Shown here piece by piece: positions 29,580-37,627 of a stretch of DNA of 64,000 bases; positions within the stretch are counted from its first letter, which is position 1, and every line of letters starts with the position of its first letter. Below the pieces are notes generated by a model. It saw only the letters and a list, made by a program, of their open reading frames with translations. It searched no databases and was not told the origin of the DNA. The stretch comes from CAHJXF01 sp038225855 (GTDB lineage: Bacteria > Pseudomonadota > Gammaproteobacteria > Burkholderiales > Burkholderiaceae_D), in contig JBBRQU010000002.1 in NCBI GenBank assembly GCA_038225855.1, positions 124,001 through 188,000 on the forward strand. The letters run 5' to 3'. A program made the position numbers and the translations under genes.

Positions 29580-30373
29580 ATGTGAGCGACCAGGGCACGA
29601 GCGCATTCCCTGCATCCGCAACCCATCTCGTCCTGATCCCCAGCTACAACGCAGGCGGCGGCCTGATCGCAACCGTGCGCGGCGCGCGCGCGATGTGGAA
29701 TCCGGTGTGGGTCGTGATCGACGGCAGCACCGACGACAGCGAGCGGGCCGTGATGCGGCTCGCCCAGGACGACGACGGCGTTCGCGTCTTCGTTCTTCCA
29801 CGCAATCAGGGCAAGGGCGCAGCGGTGCTGCACGGCCTCGTCGCCGCGCGCGATGCCGGCTTCACGCATGCGCTGACGATGGATTCGGACGGCCAGCATC
29901 CGGCCGATCGCATTGCCGACTTCATGCACGCGTCGATCGCAGCGCCCGATGCGATGGTGCTCGGCAATCCCGTCTTCGACGAGAAGGCGCCATCGATCCG
30001 CGTCAAGGGCCGACGCATCTCGAACTGGTGGACGCGCATCGAGACGATGAGCTTCGATCGCACGCGCTGCATCGGCGACGCGCTGTTCGGCTTTCGCATC
30101 TATCCGATCGCGCCGCTGGTGGACATCATGCGGAAGTCGCCGTGGATGCGGCGCTTCGATTTCGATACCGAGGCGGTCGTGCGTCTCGCCTGGCGCGGTG
30201 TGGCGCCCATCAACATCGATGCGGCCGTTCGTTATCTCGATGCCGACGAGGGCGGCGTGTCGCACTTCAAGTACGTGCGTGACAACGTGTTGCTGACATG
30301 GATGCACCTGCGGCTGGTGTGCGGCTTCGTGTTGCGACTGCCGTTGCTGGTTGCACGGAGAGCCGCTTCATGA
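29576..30373 (+). CDS. Family 2 glycosyltransferase (DPM1-like)
   Basis: The 265-residue GT-A protein starts at GTG 29576, overlapping the acyltransferase stop. It shows LIPSYNAGGGL, VVIDGSTDDS, LPRNQGKGAAVLHGL and the metal-binding TMDSDGQHPAD (DxD-like), as in dolichol-phosphate mannose synthase-type enzymes, with a hydrophobic C terminus. It probably transfers a sugar to a lipid or to the polyene. Glycosylation of aryl polyenes is known in related loci. ATGA overlap with the MFS fragment. Confidence 0.87.
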   Translation: MNVSDQGTSAFPASATHLVLIPSYNAGGGLIATVRGARAMWNPVWVVIDGSTDDSERAVMRLAQDDDGVRVFVLPRNQGKGAAVLHGLVAARDAGFTHALTMDSDGQHPADRIADFMHASIAAPDAMVLGNPVFDEKAPSIRVKGRRISNWWTRIETMSFDRTRCIGDALFGFRIYPIAPLVDIMRKSPWMRRFDFDTEAVVRLAWRGVAPINIDAAVRYLDADEGGVSHFKYVRDNVLLTWMHLRLVCGFVLRLPLLVARRAAS

Positions 30374-30831
30374 CCCAGCCCCGCCTTCTCGCGGACCGTC
30401 CTCACTTCTGGATCTTCGTTGTCGGCTGCGTTGCAGTCACCGCCGGCGTGCTGCTGCATGTACCGATGTTCTGGATGGGTCGAAGCATGGGATTCCATCT
30501 TGCCGACATGGCGATGGACGCCGCGATGATCTGGGGCATGGGCCTGATCGTCGCCGGTGTCGCGGTGGCGGTCTACGGCTTGTTGCCGCGCAAACCGACA
30601 GCGGCCGCGGACGCGCTGCGGCACCTCACCGTGTCCGCGTCCGAGGATGCGCCGCTGACTGCAGCGCATTGGCGATTGATGGCCGTGCTGACGGTCGCGC
30701 TCGTTATTGATGTGATGAAGCCGGCCAGCCTGGGCTTCGTGGTGCCGGGCATGAAGAACGAATACGGGATCTCCCGGGCGATGGTCGCGTGGTTGCCGTT
30801 CGCCGCGCTCTGTCGAGACCCGGGGGCGTGA
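30370..30831 (+). pseudogene. MFS transporter, truncated
   Basis: The frame opens with ATG coupled (ATGA) to the glycosyltransferase stop and reads as the N terminus of a major facilitator transporter: four hydrophobic segments, then VPGMKNEYGISRAMVAWLPF followed by AALC. Homology ends at about 30812, in the second substrate-side helix; the next codons (RDPGA) run into a TGA. About 150 of an expected 400 or more residues remain. No continuation is found downstream, so the 3' part has been lost to a rearrangement. Confidence 0.75.
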
Positions 30832-30990
30832 CCTGCGGGACCTGGAACGCTCGCACGCGACAGACGCGACATCGTTGACGTGAACGCTTCGATCACTCAT
30901 CTAGTCCAGACGGTGTTGAGCGATGGATTCGCGCATGCCTGGAGTGAGGCGGACGCGTAGACTCAGAGTGTCGAGTCGAGGAGAAGGTAG

Positions 30991-31092
30991 ATGCCTGAAT
31001 CCGTCAAGGAGCTGGAGCGCAAAGCGCGGCATCTCTCCGTCGAAGAACGCGCCGAGCTGGCCGAATTACTTCTCGAGTCACTTCAAGAAGGG
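30991..31092 (+). pseudogene. Addiction-module antitoxin N-terminal remnant
   Basis: A good ribosome binding site (AGGAGAAGG) precedes ATG 30991. The first 34 codons read MPESVKELERKARHLSVEER followed by AELAELLLESLQEG, the start of the small putative addiction-module proteins (TIGR02574, RelB-like). Homology ends there; the remaining open frame is the antisense shadow of the methyltransferase gene. No toxin gene follows. The stretch 30832-30990 before it shows nothing recognisable. Confidence 0.6.
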
Positions 31093-31143
31093 CTGATAGC
31101 GCGATTGACGATTTTCCGTAGCAATAAAGTGAGCCGAACTAGG

Positions 31144-31818
31144 TTACTGCGACCGTTCAAGCAGCGACGCGAGATAGAAGGGCTTGCGAGACTCGGAGAC
31201 AATATTAAGGCTCGGCGACCAGCCAAAAGCGTCGTGAATTCGTCGCGAAAGACGACTGTCAGAATCAGCGAAGGAGAAATAGTGATTGGCGAGAAGGCAG
31301 AGGCCGCCCGGCCGCAGGAGTCTTGCGATCCGCAATGCCAGCTGTTTCAAAAAACGGTCATCGAGCGGTTTCGGCAAGTAGTAGATCACGTCGGCAATAA
31401 CGACGAGATCGAAATTACCGTCAAGCGAGCTAGGCAGGTCAAGCACATTAGCCCGAGCAAAGCTAAGGTTTTCCACGCCGCGATGAAATGCCGTTGCTTG
31501 CTGCACGGCAACTTGCGAGATGTCGATGCCCAGCACTTGGTCAACTTGTCCAATAAGCCTGCGGGCAAGGAAACCATGGCCCGTACCTAGATCGAGTGCG
31601 CGCGTGTAATGACGTTTGGGCAGAAGGCCGACAAGAACATCATATTTCCTGTGTTGGTAGAGATAGCGGGCGTCGCCGGACGCCCATGGGTCGCCTTTCG
31701 TATAAACGGTATCAAAAGCCGCCTCATCGCCGACGCGAAGGCGAAGGCGCGCGACTGTCGCATCAGTCCGAGCACTTTGAACGAACAGGCCAATATCACG
31801 GGGTCGCATGAACAGCAT
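31144..31818 (-). CDS. SAM-dependent methyltransferase (NodS-like), probably acquired
   Basis: About 224 residues with the class I methyltransferase motif I ALDLGTGHGFLARRL, acidic motif II LGIDISQ, and VVIADVIYYLPKP. The sequence FDTVYTKGDPWASGDARYLYQHRKY before motif I resembles NodS-type N-methyltransferases. Composition is more AT-rich than the surrounding genes. ATG 31818 is chosen; a TTG at 31830 and an ATG at 31809 are alternatives, and no Shine-Dalgarno is visible although TATAAA lies shortly upstream. It sits between the truncated ends of both pigment-locus arms and points against the plus arm. Substrate unknown. Confidence 0.72.
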   Translation of the reverse strand: MLFMRPRDIGLFVQSARTDATVARLRLRVGDEAAFDTVYTKGDPWASGDARYLYQHRKYDVLVGLLPKRHYTRALDLGTGHGFLARRLIGQVDQVLGIDISQVAVQQATAFHRGVENLSFARANVLDLPSSLDGNFDLVVIADVIYYLPKPLDDRFLKQLALRIARLLRPGGLCLLANHYFSFADSDSRLSRRIHDAFGWSPSLNIVSESRKPFYLASLLERSQ

Positions 31819-32056
31819 ATTTAATGACAAGTTTTTATAGGGAATATTGGTAAGAGGATGGCGTTCTGGACTTGGTATTTATCAAGACCCAATACACCAC
31901 TTGGCCATGAGGAGGTGCATGTTGCCTCATCGGAAAGGTAGCTTGTTCTCTTGCCACCGGGCTATCGGAGATGTTGCCTTCTCCACTCACGCACTGGGCG
32001 CAATGACGGTCCGCTTCGGGCTGCGGATTCAAACTGAGACAAACACAACTCGGCGC
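31819..32056. other. Foreign spacer with no recognisable gene
   Basis: This AT-richer segment separates the methyltransferase from the decayed PPOX gene. The open frame at 31847-32191 (+) has no recognisable motif and no ribosome binding site. I see no transposase remnant or terminal repeat. Confidence 0.5.
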
Positions 32057-32314
32057 TCAGGTCGACTTTTCGACGGAAATTGTTTTCTCATTGAACCCCT
32101 GCGCGAATCCTGGCCGCGTCTCCGCGCGGATATGCGTCGAGTCCTTCGGTGCCGCTGGTGGCGAGCACAACGAAGGAAGACGCTTCGATGAAGGTCGATA
32201 CACCTCGTGAATGAACGAGATTTCCTTCTTGCGTGAGGCGATGTTGACTTCGCCCAGGAGCGCTTCAAGCGCTTCTGTCGTATGGATGTCGTGGTCCGTG
32301 CCCGCATTCTTCAT
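32057..32314 (-). pseudogene. PPOX-type flavoprotein gene, frameshifted and truncated
   Basis: The start ATG overlaps the ketoreductase stop as ATGA, so it was once the next gene of the operon. The frame reads TTEALEALLGEVNIASRKKE and FIHEVYRP, as in pyridoxamine-5'-phosphate-oxidase-like FMN proteins. After RP the homology moves to the next frame (FIEASSFVVLATSGTEGLDA then YPRGDA), then returns to the first frame at PGFAQGFNEKTISVE. Thus one base is missing near 32191 and one extra lies near 32113. Only about 80 of roughly 200 residues remain. Confidence 0.75.
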
Positions 32315-33054
32315 GCCGGAATTCCCCCGTTGATCGAGATCACCTGCGCGGTGATGTAACCCGCGTGCGGCGACACCAGAAACGCGATCAGCTCGGCGAC
32401 TTCGTCGGGCGTGCCGGCGCGCTTCATCGGCACGAGCTTCGCGATCGTCTCATCATCGAACGCGCGTTCGCTCATTGCGCCGGCGATGATGCCGGGCACG
32501 ACCGCGTTGACGGTGATGCCTCGGCTCGCGAGTTCGAGCGCGAGCGATTTGGTCGCGCCGTGGAGCGCGGCTTTCGCGGCGGCGTAATTGACCTGGCCGC
32601 GATTGCCCGTCAGTGCGGCGATCGACGAGACGTTGACGATGCGGCCCCAGCGCGTACGGATCATGGTCATCGTGAGCGGCTGCGTGACATGGAAGAAGCC
32701 GTTGAGCGATACGTCGATCACATGCCTCCATTGCTCGGCGCGCATCGCGGGGAAGACCGCGTCGTCGTGGATGCCTGCGTTGTTGACGAGGATCTGGATG
32801 GCGCCGTCGCCGAGCAGGGTCTCGATCGCCGCGTGCGTCGCAGCGGCATCGCACACGTCGAACCCGATCGCGCTTGCACTGCCGCCGCCGGCTGCAATCG
32901 CATCCACCACGGCTTGCGCTTTGTCCAGGCGACTGTTGGCGTGGACGATGACGTGATGCTCGCGCGCGAGCCGCCTGCAGATCGCCGTGCCGATGTCGCC
33001 GCTGCCGCCGGTGACGAGTGCGCGTTTCTTCGAGACGGCTACCTCGACGTTCAT
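32311..33054 (-). CDS. 3-oxoacyl-ACP reductase (FabG/ApeQ-like)
   Basis: The 247-residue SDR ketoreductase has the cofactor motif TGGSGDIG (residues 15-22), NNAG (91-94), Ser143/144, Tyr157 and Lys161 (YAAAK), and the C-terminal ITAQVISINGG. In an aryl-polyene locus it reduces the beta-keto group after each condensation, using NADPH. It is coupled by ATGA to the dehydratase gene before it and by ATGA to the decayed PPOX gene behind it. Confidence 0.92.
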   Translation of the reverse strand: MNVEVAVSKKRALVTGGSGDIGTAICRRLAREHHVIVHANSRLDKAQAVVDAIAAGGGSASAIGFDVCDAAATHAAIETLLGDGAIQILVNNAGIHDDAVFPAMRAEQWRHVIDVSLNGFFHVTQPLTMTMIRTRWGRIVNVSSIAALTGNRGQVNYAAAKAALHGATKSLALELASRGITVNAVVPGIIAGAMSERAFDDETIAKLVPMKRAGTPDEVAELIAFLVSPHAGYITAQVISINGGIPA

Positions 33055-33548
33055 GCGAGCAGACCTTTGGCGTCGAGCACGACCGCGGCGCGACCCGACA
33101 CCAGCACGCGCTCGCCCGCGCGCACTTCGAAGTCGTAGAGCACGCGCGCGTCGTCGCCCGATTCGCGCGTCGCCGCAATCGTGAGGGCGCCGTGCACGTC
33201 GTCCAGGCGCGCGACGTCCATGCGCACGTTGCGCACGCTCGCGAGGAAGCCGACGCGCGGGCGCGAAGTTGCGCGTTCTGCGCCATCCTTCGCGGCGCTG
33301 TCTGCGGCGCCGTCGCCCGCATCGCGATGCGCGAGCAGGCTCCCGTGCACGGCCATCGCCTGCGCCGCATATTCGATCGCGCAGACCGATGACAATTGAC
33401 CGGCCAGGCAGAGCGGATTGCCACGATCGTGATGAGTGGCGCTGCGACAGACGATGCGCTCATCGTCCCACTCGACGACTTCATCGAGCAGCACCATGCG
33501 CCCCGCATGCGGAATGCGTTCGGAGATTTCCTTGCGGTTCAGGCGCAT
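33051..33548 (-). CDS. Hotdog dehydratase, ApeP-like
   Basis: This 165-residue protein starts ISERIPHAGRMVLLDEVVEW, the His-containing active-site segment of FabZ/FabA-like hotdog dehydratases, followed by GNPLCLAGQLSSVCAIEYAAQAMAVHG-type sequence. In aryl-polyene systems ApeP pairs with a second hotdog protein, ApeI, to form the active dehydratase; the ApeI-like gene is at 43428. It overlaps the chain-length-factor gene by 10 bp and the ketoreductase by ATGA. ATG 33548 is the only start consistent with the fold. Confidence 0.85.
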   Translation of the reverse strand: MRLNRKEISERIPHAGRMVLLDEVVEWDDERIVCRSATHHDRGNPLCLAGQLSSVCAIEYAAQAMAVHGSLLAHRDAGDGAADSAAKDGAERATSRPRVGFLASVRNVRMDVARLDDVHGALTIAATRESGDDARVLYDFEVRAGERVLVSGRAAVVLDAKGLLA

Positions 33549-34426
33549 CGGACGTGTTCCTTCATGGACCGGGTTTTGGTTGATTCGGGCGCTCGCACGA
33601 TCAACGAGAGGCGTGCGTCGTTGACGTCTTCGAGGATGACCTCGTCGTTGCTCGCGCCCGACATCGCCCGCGCGATAGCAGCGAGCAGCGGCAACGCGCG
33701 CGCCGCCGGAATCGCCGTGCGGCAGGTCTCGAGCGCTGGATCGCGCATGGGCGTGAAGGGTCGTATATCTGTGAACAATGACGCGGACGCCGCCGCGGAC
33801 GCCGCGACTTCGATGCGCGCGATCGTCTTCTCGCCCGGCCCGCGCGCGAGAACGAGCGCAACACCGAACGTCTCTGGCGTGGGCCGCGCCGTATGCAAAG
33901 GTTCGGGATAGGGCGCGTCGTACCCCACCAGAAGCACCGCATCGGCGCCGCAAGCGAGCTGCGTCATCGCGTCCATCAGCCCGGCCGCGAAGCTCGCATC
34001 GAAGGCGCACAGGCTGGTCGAGGGCGCCATCGACTGGGCGGCGATGCCCCAATAGCCCGAAGGCGCGTTGTGTACCGAGTTGTGAAAGCGTGTCGGCGAA
34101 ATCAGGCGATCCGTCGCGAGCGAGCGACTGATCGCGTCGCAGTTGTCGCCGTCGCCCGACGACGACGCGAACACGCTCGCGAGCGTTGCGGCGTCGCGTC
34201 CCGAATGCGCGACAGCTTCCAGTCCGACTTCGAGGGCGACCTTGACGCCCTTGCCGACGCGACGACGTTCGGCGGGCGGCAACAGCGGCGGCGCGACCAG
34301 CTCGGTGGACGCAATCGCATAGGGCGCGCGACCCGAGAGCACCTCGCGCGCGGCAAGCCAGCCATCGAGTCCCGGACCGCGCACACCGATCCCCTCGACC
34401 CACGCGACCAGCGGCTGAATGTTCAT
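33539..34426 (-). CDS. Ketosynthase chain-length factor (ApeC-like)
   Basis: The 295-residue protein is a short ketoacyl-synthase homologue (Pfam ketoacyl-synt_2 type): VFASSSGDGDNCDAISRSLA, then FHNSVHNAPSGYWGIA and FDASFAAGLMDAM. The nucleophile position reads FDASFAAG rather than an ACAS-type Cys, and the C-terminal histidine motifs of full ketosynthases are absent. It should therefore be a non-catalytic partner of the ketosynthase encoded 18 bp upstream, as in the ApeO:ApeC heterodimer, helping set polyene length. Confidence 0.88.
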   Translation of the reverse strand: MNIQPLVAWVEGIGVRGPGLDGWLAAREVLSGRAPYAIASTELVAPPLLPPAERRRVGKGVKVALEVGLEAVAHSGRDAATLASVFASSSGDGDNCDAISRSLATDRLISPTRFHNSVHNAPSGYWGIAAQSMAPSTSLCAFDASFAAGLMDAMTQLACGADAVLLVGYDAPYPEPLHTARPTPETFGVALVLARGPGEKTIARIEVAASAAASASLFTDIRPFTPMRDPALETCRTAIPAARALPLLAAIARAMSGASNDEVILEDVNDARLSLIVRAPESTKTRSMKEHVRCA

Positions 34427-34444
34427 GGCCGTGTCATTCCCGCT

Positions 34445-35668
34445 TCACGCATGCGCGAACAGCAGGCTGCAATTGGCACCGCCGAAGCCGAACGAGTTCG
34501 ACAGCACGCGGCGCACGTCGCCGCGACTGTTGTCGATGCGATAGTCGCTGCGCAGTGCCGGATCGATCGTCGTCGTATTGAGTCCGCCCGGAATCAGACC
34601 TTCGCGCAACGCCAAAAGCGAGATGACGGCCTCGACGCCGCCCGCCGCGCCGAGCGTGTGGCCGGTCGCGCCCTTGGTCGAACTCACCGGAACGTCGTGT
34701 CCGAAGAGGCCGAACACCGCCTGGTCTTCGGCCGCATCGTTGTTGCGGGTCGCGGTGCCGTGCAGATTGATGTAGTCGATATTGCGCGGCGCGAGTGCGG
34801 CCGAACGCAATGCGGCCTCCATCGCAAGCCGCGCGCCCAGGCCTTGGGGATGCGGCGACGACATGTGATGCGCATCGCTCGATTCGCCGACGCCCACGAG
34901 CAGAGGCGCGCCGGGGTTTGCGCGACGGTTGGCGGTTGGGTCGTCGCACCGTTCGAGCAATGCGAAGACCGCGGCTTCGCCGATCGAAAGGCCGTCGCGA
35001 TCGACGCCGTACGGTTGCGCGGGTTGCGTCGAGATCAGTTCGAGCGAACGAAAACCATAGAGCGTCGTCAGGCACAACGAGTCCACGCCACCGACAATGG
35101 CCGCGTCGATGCGCCCGGCTGCGAGCATGCGCGCGGCATTGCCGAACACCTTGGCGCTCGACGCGCACGCGGCCGATACCGCGACCGCAGGGCCGCGAAT
35201 GCCGAACCATCGAGACACGAAGTCAACCACCGAATAGGTGTTGTGCGTCTCGGCGTAGTGATACCAGCCAGGCAAAGGCCCTTCGCGATGCGACTGTTCG
35301 CCGGCTTGTTCGCGCTCGCGAAAGGCGAGTTCGGTCTGCAGGATGCCCGACGTGCTGGTGCCGAGAAAGACGCCGATGCGATCGGCGCCATGCGCATCGA
35401 TCGCCGCGCGCACGGCTTCCGCGAAGCCGTCTTGCATCAGTCCGATTTGTGCGAGGCGGTTGTTGCGGCAATCGAAACGTGCAAGTTCCGGCGCGAGCAC
35501 TTCATTGTCGACGCCATCGACCGCGCCGATCCAGGTGTCGAGATCGACGGTTTCGAAGTCGCAGGGTTTCAAACCGCCGCGATGCCCGGCCAGCGCAGCG
35601 AGCGAGGGCTCGAGGCCGCGGCCGAGGCAACTGGTCATCGTGAAAGCGGGAATGCGGAGAGCTTGCAA
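34445..35668 (-). CDS. Beta-ketoacyl-ACP synthase (ApeO-like)
   Basis: The 407-residue ketosynthase keeps the full Cys-His-His site: Cys168 in SAACASSAKVF, His303 in LHGTATRNND and His337 in STKGATGHTLGAAGG. It condenses the growing chain with malonyl-ACP. The start is placed at TTG 35668, because the first ATG (35638) would remove the leading beta strand; the true start could differ slightly. It is now separated from the upstream methyltransferase gene of the same operon by about 2 kb of inserted DNA (35670-37623). Confidence 0.9.
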   Translation of the reverse strand: MQALRIPAFTMTSCLGRGLEPSLAALAGHRGGLKPCDFETVDLDTWIGAVDGVDNEVLAPELARFDCRNNRLAQIGLMQDGFAEAVRAAIDAHGADRIGVFLGTSTSGILQTELAFREREQAGEQSHREGPLPGWYHYAETHNTYSVVDFVSRWFGIRGPAVAVSAACASSAKVFGNAARMLAAGRIDAAIVGGVDSLCLTTLYGFRSLELISTQPAQPYGVDRDGLSIGEAAVFALLERCDDPTANRRANPGAPLLVGVGESSDAHHMSSPHPQGLGARLAMEAALRSAALAPRNIDYINLHGTATRNNDAAEDQAVFGLFGHDVPVSSTKGATGHTLGAAGGVEAVISLLALREGLIPGGLNTTTIDPALRSDYRIDNSRGDVRRVLSNSFGFGGANCSLLFAHA

Positions 35669-35724
35669 TGGGGCGACTCGGATGCGGAAGACGCGCGATT
35701 TTACCGGAGCTCCGTCGTGTGCCC

Positions 35725-35760
35725 GTCGCCCCGCGAACGCGGGGGTCCAGCGTCGTTGTC
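35725..35760. repeat. REP half-unit, family A
   Basis: GTCGCCCCGCGAACGCGGGG GTCCAGCG is one worn arm of the family A palindrome, 12 bp before the MITE-like element. Confidence 0.6.
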
Positions 35761-35771
35761 GTGATGCGCTA

Positions 35772-35920
35772 AGAACCTATCCGTGAATAAGACGGCCCTG
35801 CGTAGTGACGACCAAGCGATGGATGCAAGGCTTGCAACGCCGGAGACGCGCTTGGTCGTCACAACCCGAAGGGCCGGGGTCAGACTGGGCGCAAGGCCGT
35901 CTTATTCACGGATAGGTTCT
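35772..35920. mobile_element. MITE-like element with 26-bp perfect terminal inverted repeats
   Basis: The 149-bp segment begins AGAACCTATCCGTGAATAAG and ends in its exact reverse complement, with 26 of 26 bases matching (35772-35797 and 35895-35920). A second inner inverted pair, GTGACGACCAAGCG and CGCTTGGTCGTCAC, is nested within. It encodes no transposase. Such non-autonomous elements are moved by a transposase elsewhere that recognises the same ends. The target duplication cannot be fixed; a TA on each side is possible. Confidence 0.8.
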
Positions 35921-36016
35921 AAAGATCGGGACTCCACGAAACGAGGTTCATTGTGCCAAGTCCTGCTCGTATCAACCGCGCTCATTTCGGCAACCTATGC
36001 CACGCCGATTACGACT

Positions 36017-36058
36017 CCCCCTTCGTTTAGTCGCCTGTTGACAGGCAGGGGGTTTTCT
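36017..36058 (+). terminator. Probable terminator upstream of the Tat-exported protein gene
   Basis: GCCTG/CAGGC with a TTGA loop is nested directly inside CCCCCT/AGGGGG (one-sided bulge of 10 bases), followed by TTTTCTT. It should stop plus-strand transcripts before the gene at 36107. The rest of 35921-36106 holds only a 25-codon open stretch ending at the terminator and an A-rich run before the ribosome binding site. Confidence 0.5.
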
Positions 36059-36106
36059 TAGATTCTTAAAAAAAAGGAACGGCAACAAAATCACCAAGGA
36101 GGCAGC

Positions 36107-37627
36107 ATGAATCGATCCCTGTCACAGCTTAACGCCGTCACGCGCCGCGATCTGATCAAGCTTGCTCTGGGGAGTACTGCTGGCGCAGTAATCGGCACTA
36201 CCGTTCCGGGAGGCTCGCAGGCGCTTGCGGCCGAGCAGGATGAAGTTTCTACCGGCGCGGTAGGGTTTACATCGTTCATACACCCCACAGCGAGGCTAAA
36301 GACTGAAGAGTTTTCCATCGGTGCCCAAAGCTTGATCGAAGGCTTTGTCTCCGTTGAAGGCAAATCAGCGAGGCTCGGCAACGCCGCCGACTTGCAAGAC
36401 AACGCTCGCCTGTTGAATTTTGTAGGCGGTCCGGGTGGGTTCTCGCGCGGCGACCTGGTCATTGGCGACGGTTCGTTTACTGCGCACGGCGTCACGTTTA
36501 TCGGGAAGGTGCGGATTGGCGAGGCGTGCGGTACCGTGATCAATGCGGTAGTGCAAAACGCCCGCGTCGGCAATGCCAGCATTACCGGCTTTATCGCACG
36601 TATTCTGGGGCGTGACCCGAATCGCCCTATCGAGATTCCGGAGGCGAGCTTGGTATTGTTCGGGGCGCGCATTACGGATCAAGCGCAAGTCGCAGCCAAC
36701 ATCATTCCGGTGCCGGCACCATTTTCTCTGTTTGCTTCCGATGTCAATCAGGAAAACGTACTCTTGGCGCGTGCGTACAATCTGCTATATCGGGCGGCTG
36801 CGCGCCTGACTCCGTTTTCCGCAGCGGCCGGGGATCCGCGCAATCCGGGCGCGGATTTTCCCAGTCTTGCCCAGGCTTTCGGTAAGTTATCTGTTGGCCC
36901 GCCCACCGTGGACCGGCGTGGAACCGGTGTGATCCCAGCTCGCCAAGCTAACCTGGGCGACCTGAGCTTCCAACGTTTCCAGCCGCTATCTCCCGTACCC
37001 AGACCAAGTACCCCGGGGCCCGATGTCGGCGGATTGAACGCACCGGCATCAGGTAGTCCCGAAGCATCGGCGCGCTTCATAGTGCCACGCGTCGCCACAC
37101 CTGAATTGGTGAACGATGGCGCCATCGTTCTCGGCGGGGTCGAACTCGGAGCCGGGGTCATCGTCGGACCAGGATCGTATCTGCACGGCGGAGATACGCC
37201 GGCTATTTCAGTGGGAAGCGGTACCCGCATCGGTAGTAACACTAGCCTCCACGAACTCACTTTTACGTCATGCCGGGTGGGATCGAATTGTGTCATCGGG
37301 AATCGTGTCGTGCTGCACGGACCACTGGAAATTGGCAACAACGTAAGCGTCGGGGACGGGACAGTGTTGTTCGGACCCAGGATTGCCGACGGCGTCAAGA
37401 TCGGCGCCGGGGTCCTGATCTTTGGCCCCGTCGAAGTCACTCGGGATGTCCCATCTGGAACAATTATCGTGCCACCCGGCAATGAATTCCTGATCGCGCC
37501 ATCCCACCAACTGGCGCAGGGGACTCTACGTCGCTCGAACACTATGTTGGCCCAATGGCGCAGCGCGCAGGACGCTGGAATGGGATGCGGTTGCGGGGTG
37601 GGAGCCACGGTACATGCATGCACCTAA
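36107..37627 (+). CDS. Tat-exported protein with two left-handed beta-helix (hexapeptide) domains
   Basis: The 506-residue protein has a twin-arginine signal (TRRDLIKLALG, Arg13-Arg14). Two hexapeptide-repeat blocks follow: residues about 57-195 and about 335-455, separated by a Pro-rich linker. The layout recalls gamma-class carbonic anhydrases and CcmM-like proteins (ADLQDNARLLNF, TAHGVTFIG; later TSLHEL, IGNRVVLHG). In each block only part of the three-histidine zinc site survives, so carbonic anhydrase activity is doubtful. The C terminus ends in a Cys cluster, GMGCGCGVGATVHACT. AGGAGG precedes the ATG. Its composition is less GC-rich and it interrupts the pigment operon. Function unknown. 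Confidence 0.75.
   Translation: MNRSLSQLNAVTRRDLIKLALGSTAGAVIGTTVPGGSQALAAEQDEVSTGAVGFTSFIHPTARLKTEEFSIGAQSLIEGFVSVEGKSARLGNAADLQDNARLLNFVGGPGGFSRGDLVIGDGSFTAHGVTFIGKVRIGEACGTVINAVVQNARVGNASITGFIARILGRDPNRPIEIPEASLVLFGARITDQAQVAANIIPVPAPFSLFASDVNQENVLLARAYNLLYRAAARLTPFSAAAGDPRNPGADFPSLAQAFGKLSVGPPTVDRRGTGVIPARQANLGDLSFQRFQPLSPVPRPSTPGPDVGGLNAPASGSPEASARFIVPRVATPELVNDGAIVLGGVELGAGVIVGPGSYLHGGDTPAISVGSGTRIGSNTSLHELTFTSCRVGSNCVIGNRVVLHGPLEIGNNVSVGDGTVLFGPRIADGVKIGAGVLIFGPVEVTRDVPSGTIIVPPGNEFLIAPSHQLAQGTLRRSNTMLAQWRSAQDAGMGCGCGVGATVHACT

Noticed and set aside
31847..32191. Plus-strand frame of 114 codons in the foreign segment
   Set aside because: No ribosome binding site, and its second half is antisense to the PPOX remnant.
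35783..36061. 92-codon plus-strand frame
   Set aside because: It starts inside the terminal repeat of the MITE-like element and runs through the terminator; no ribosome binding site or family motif.
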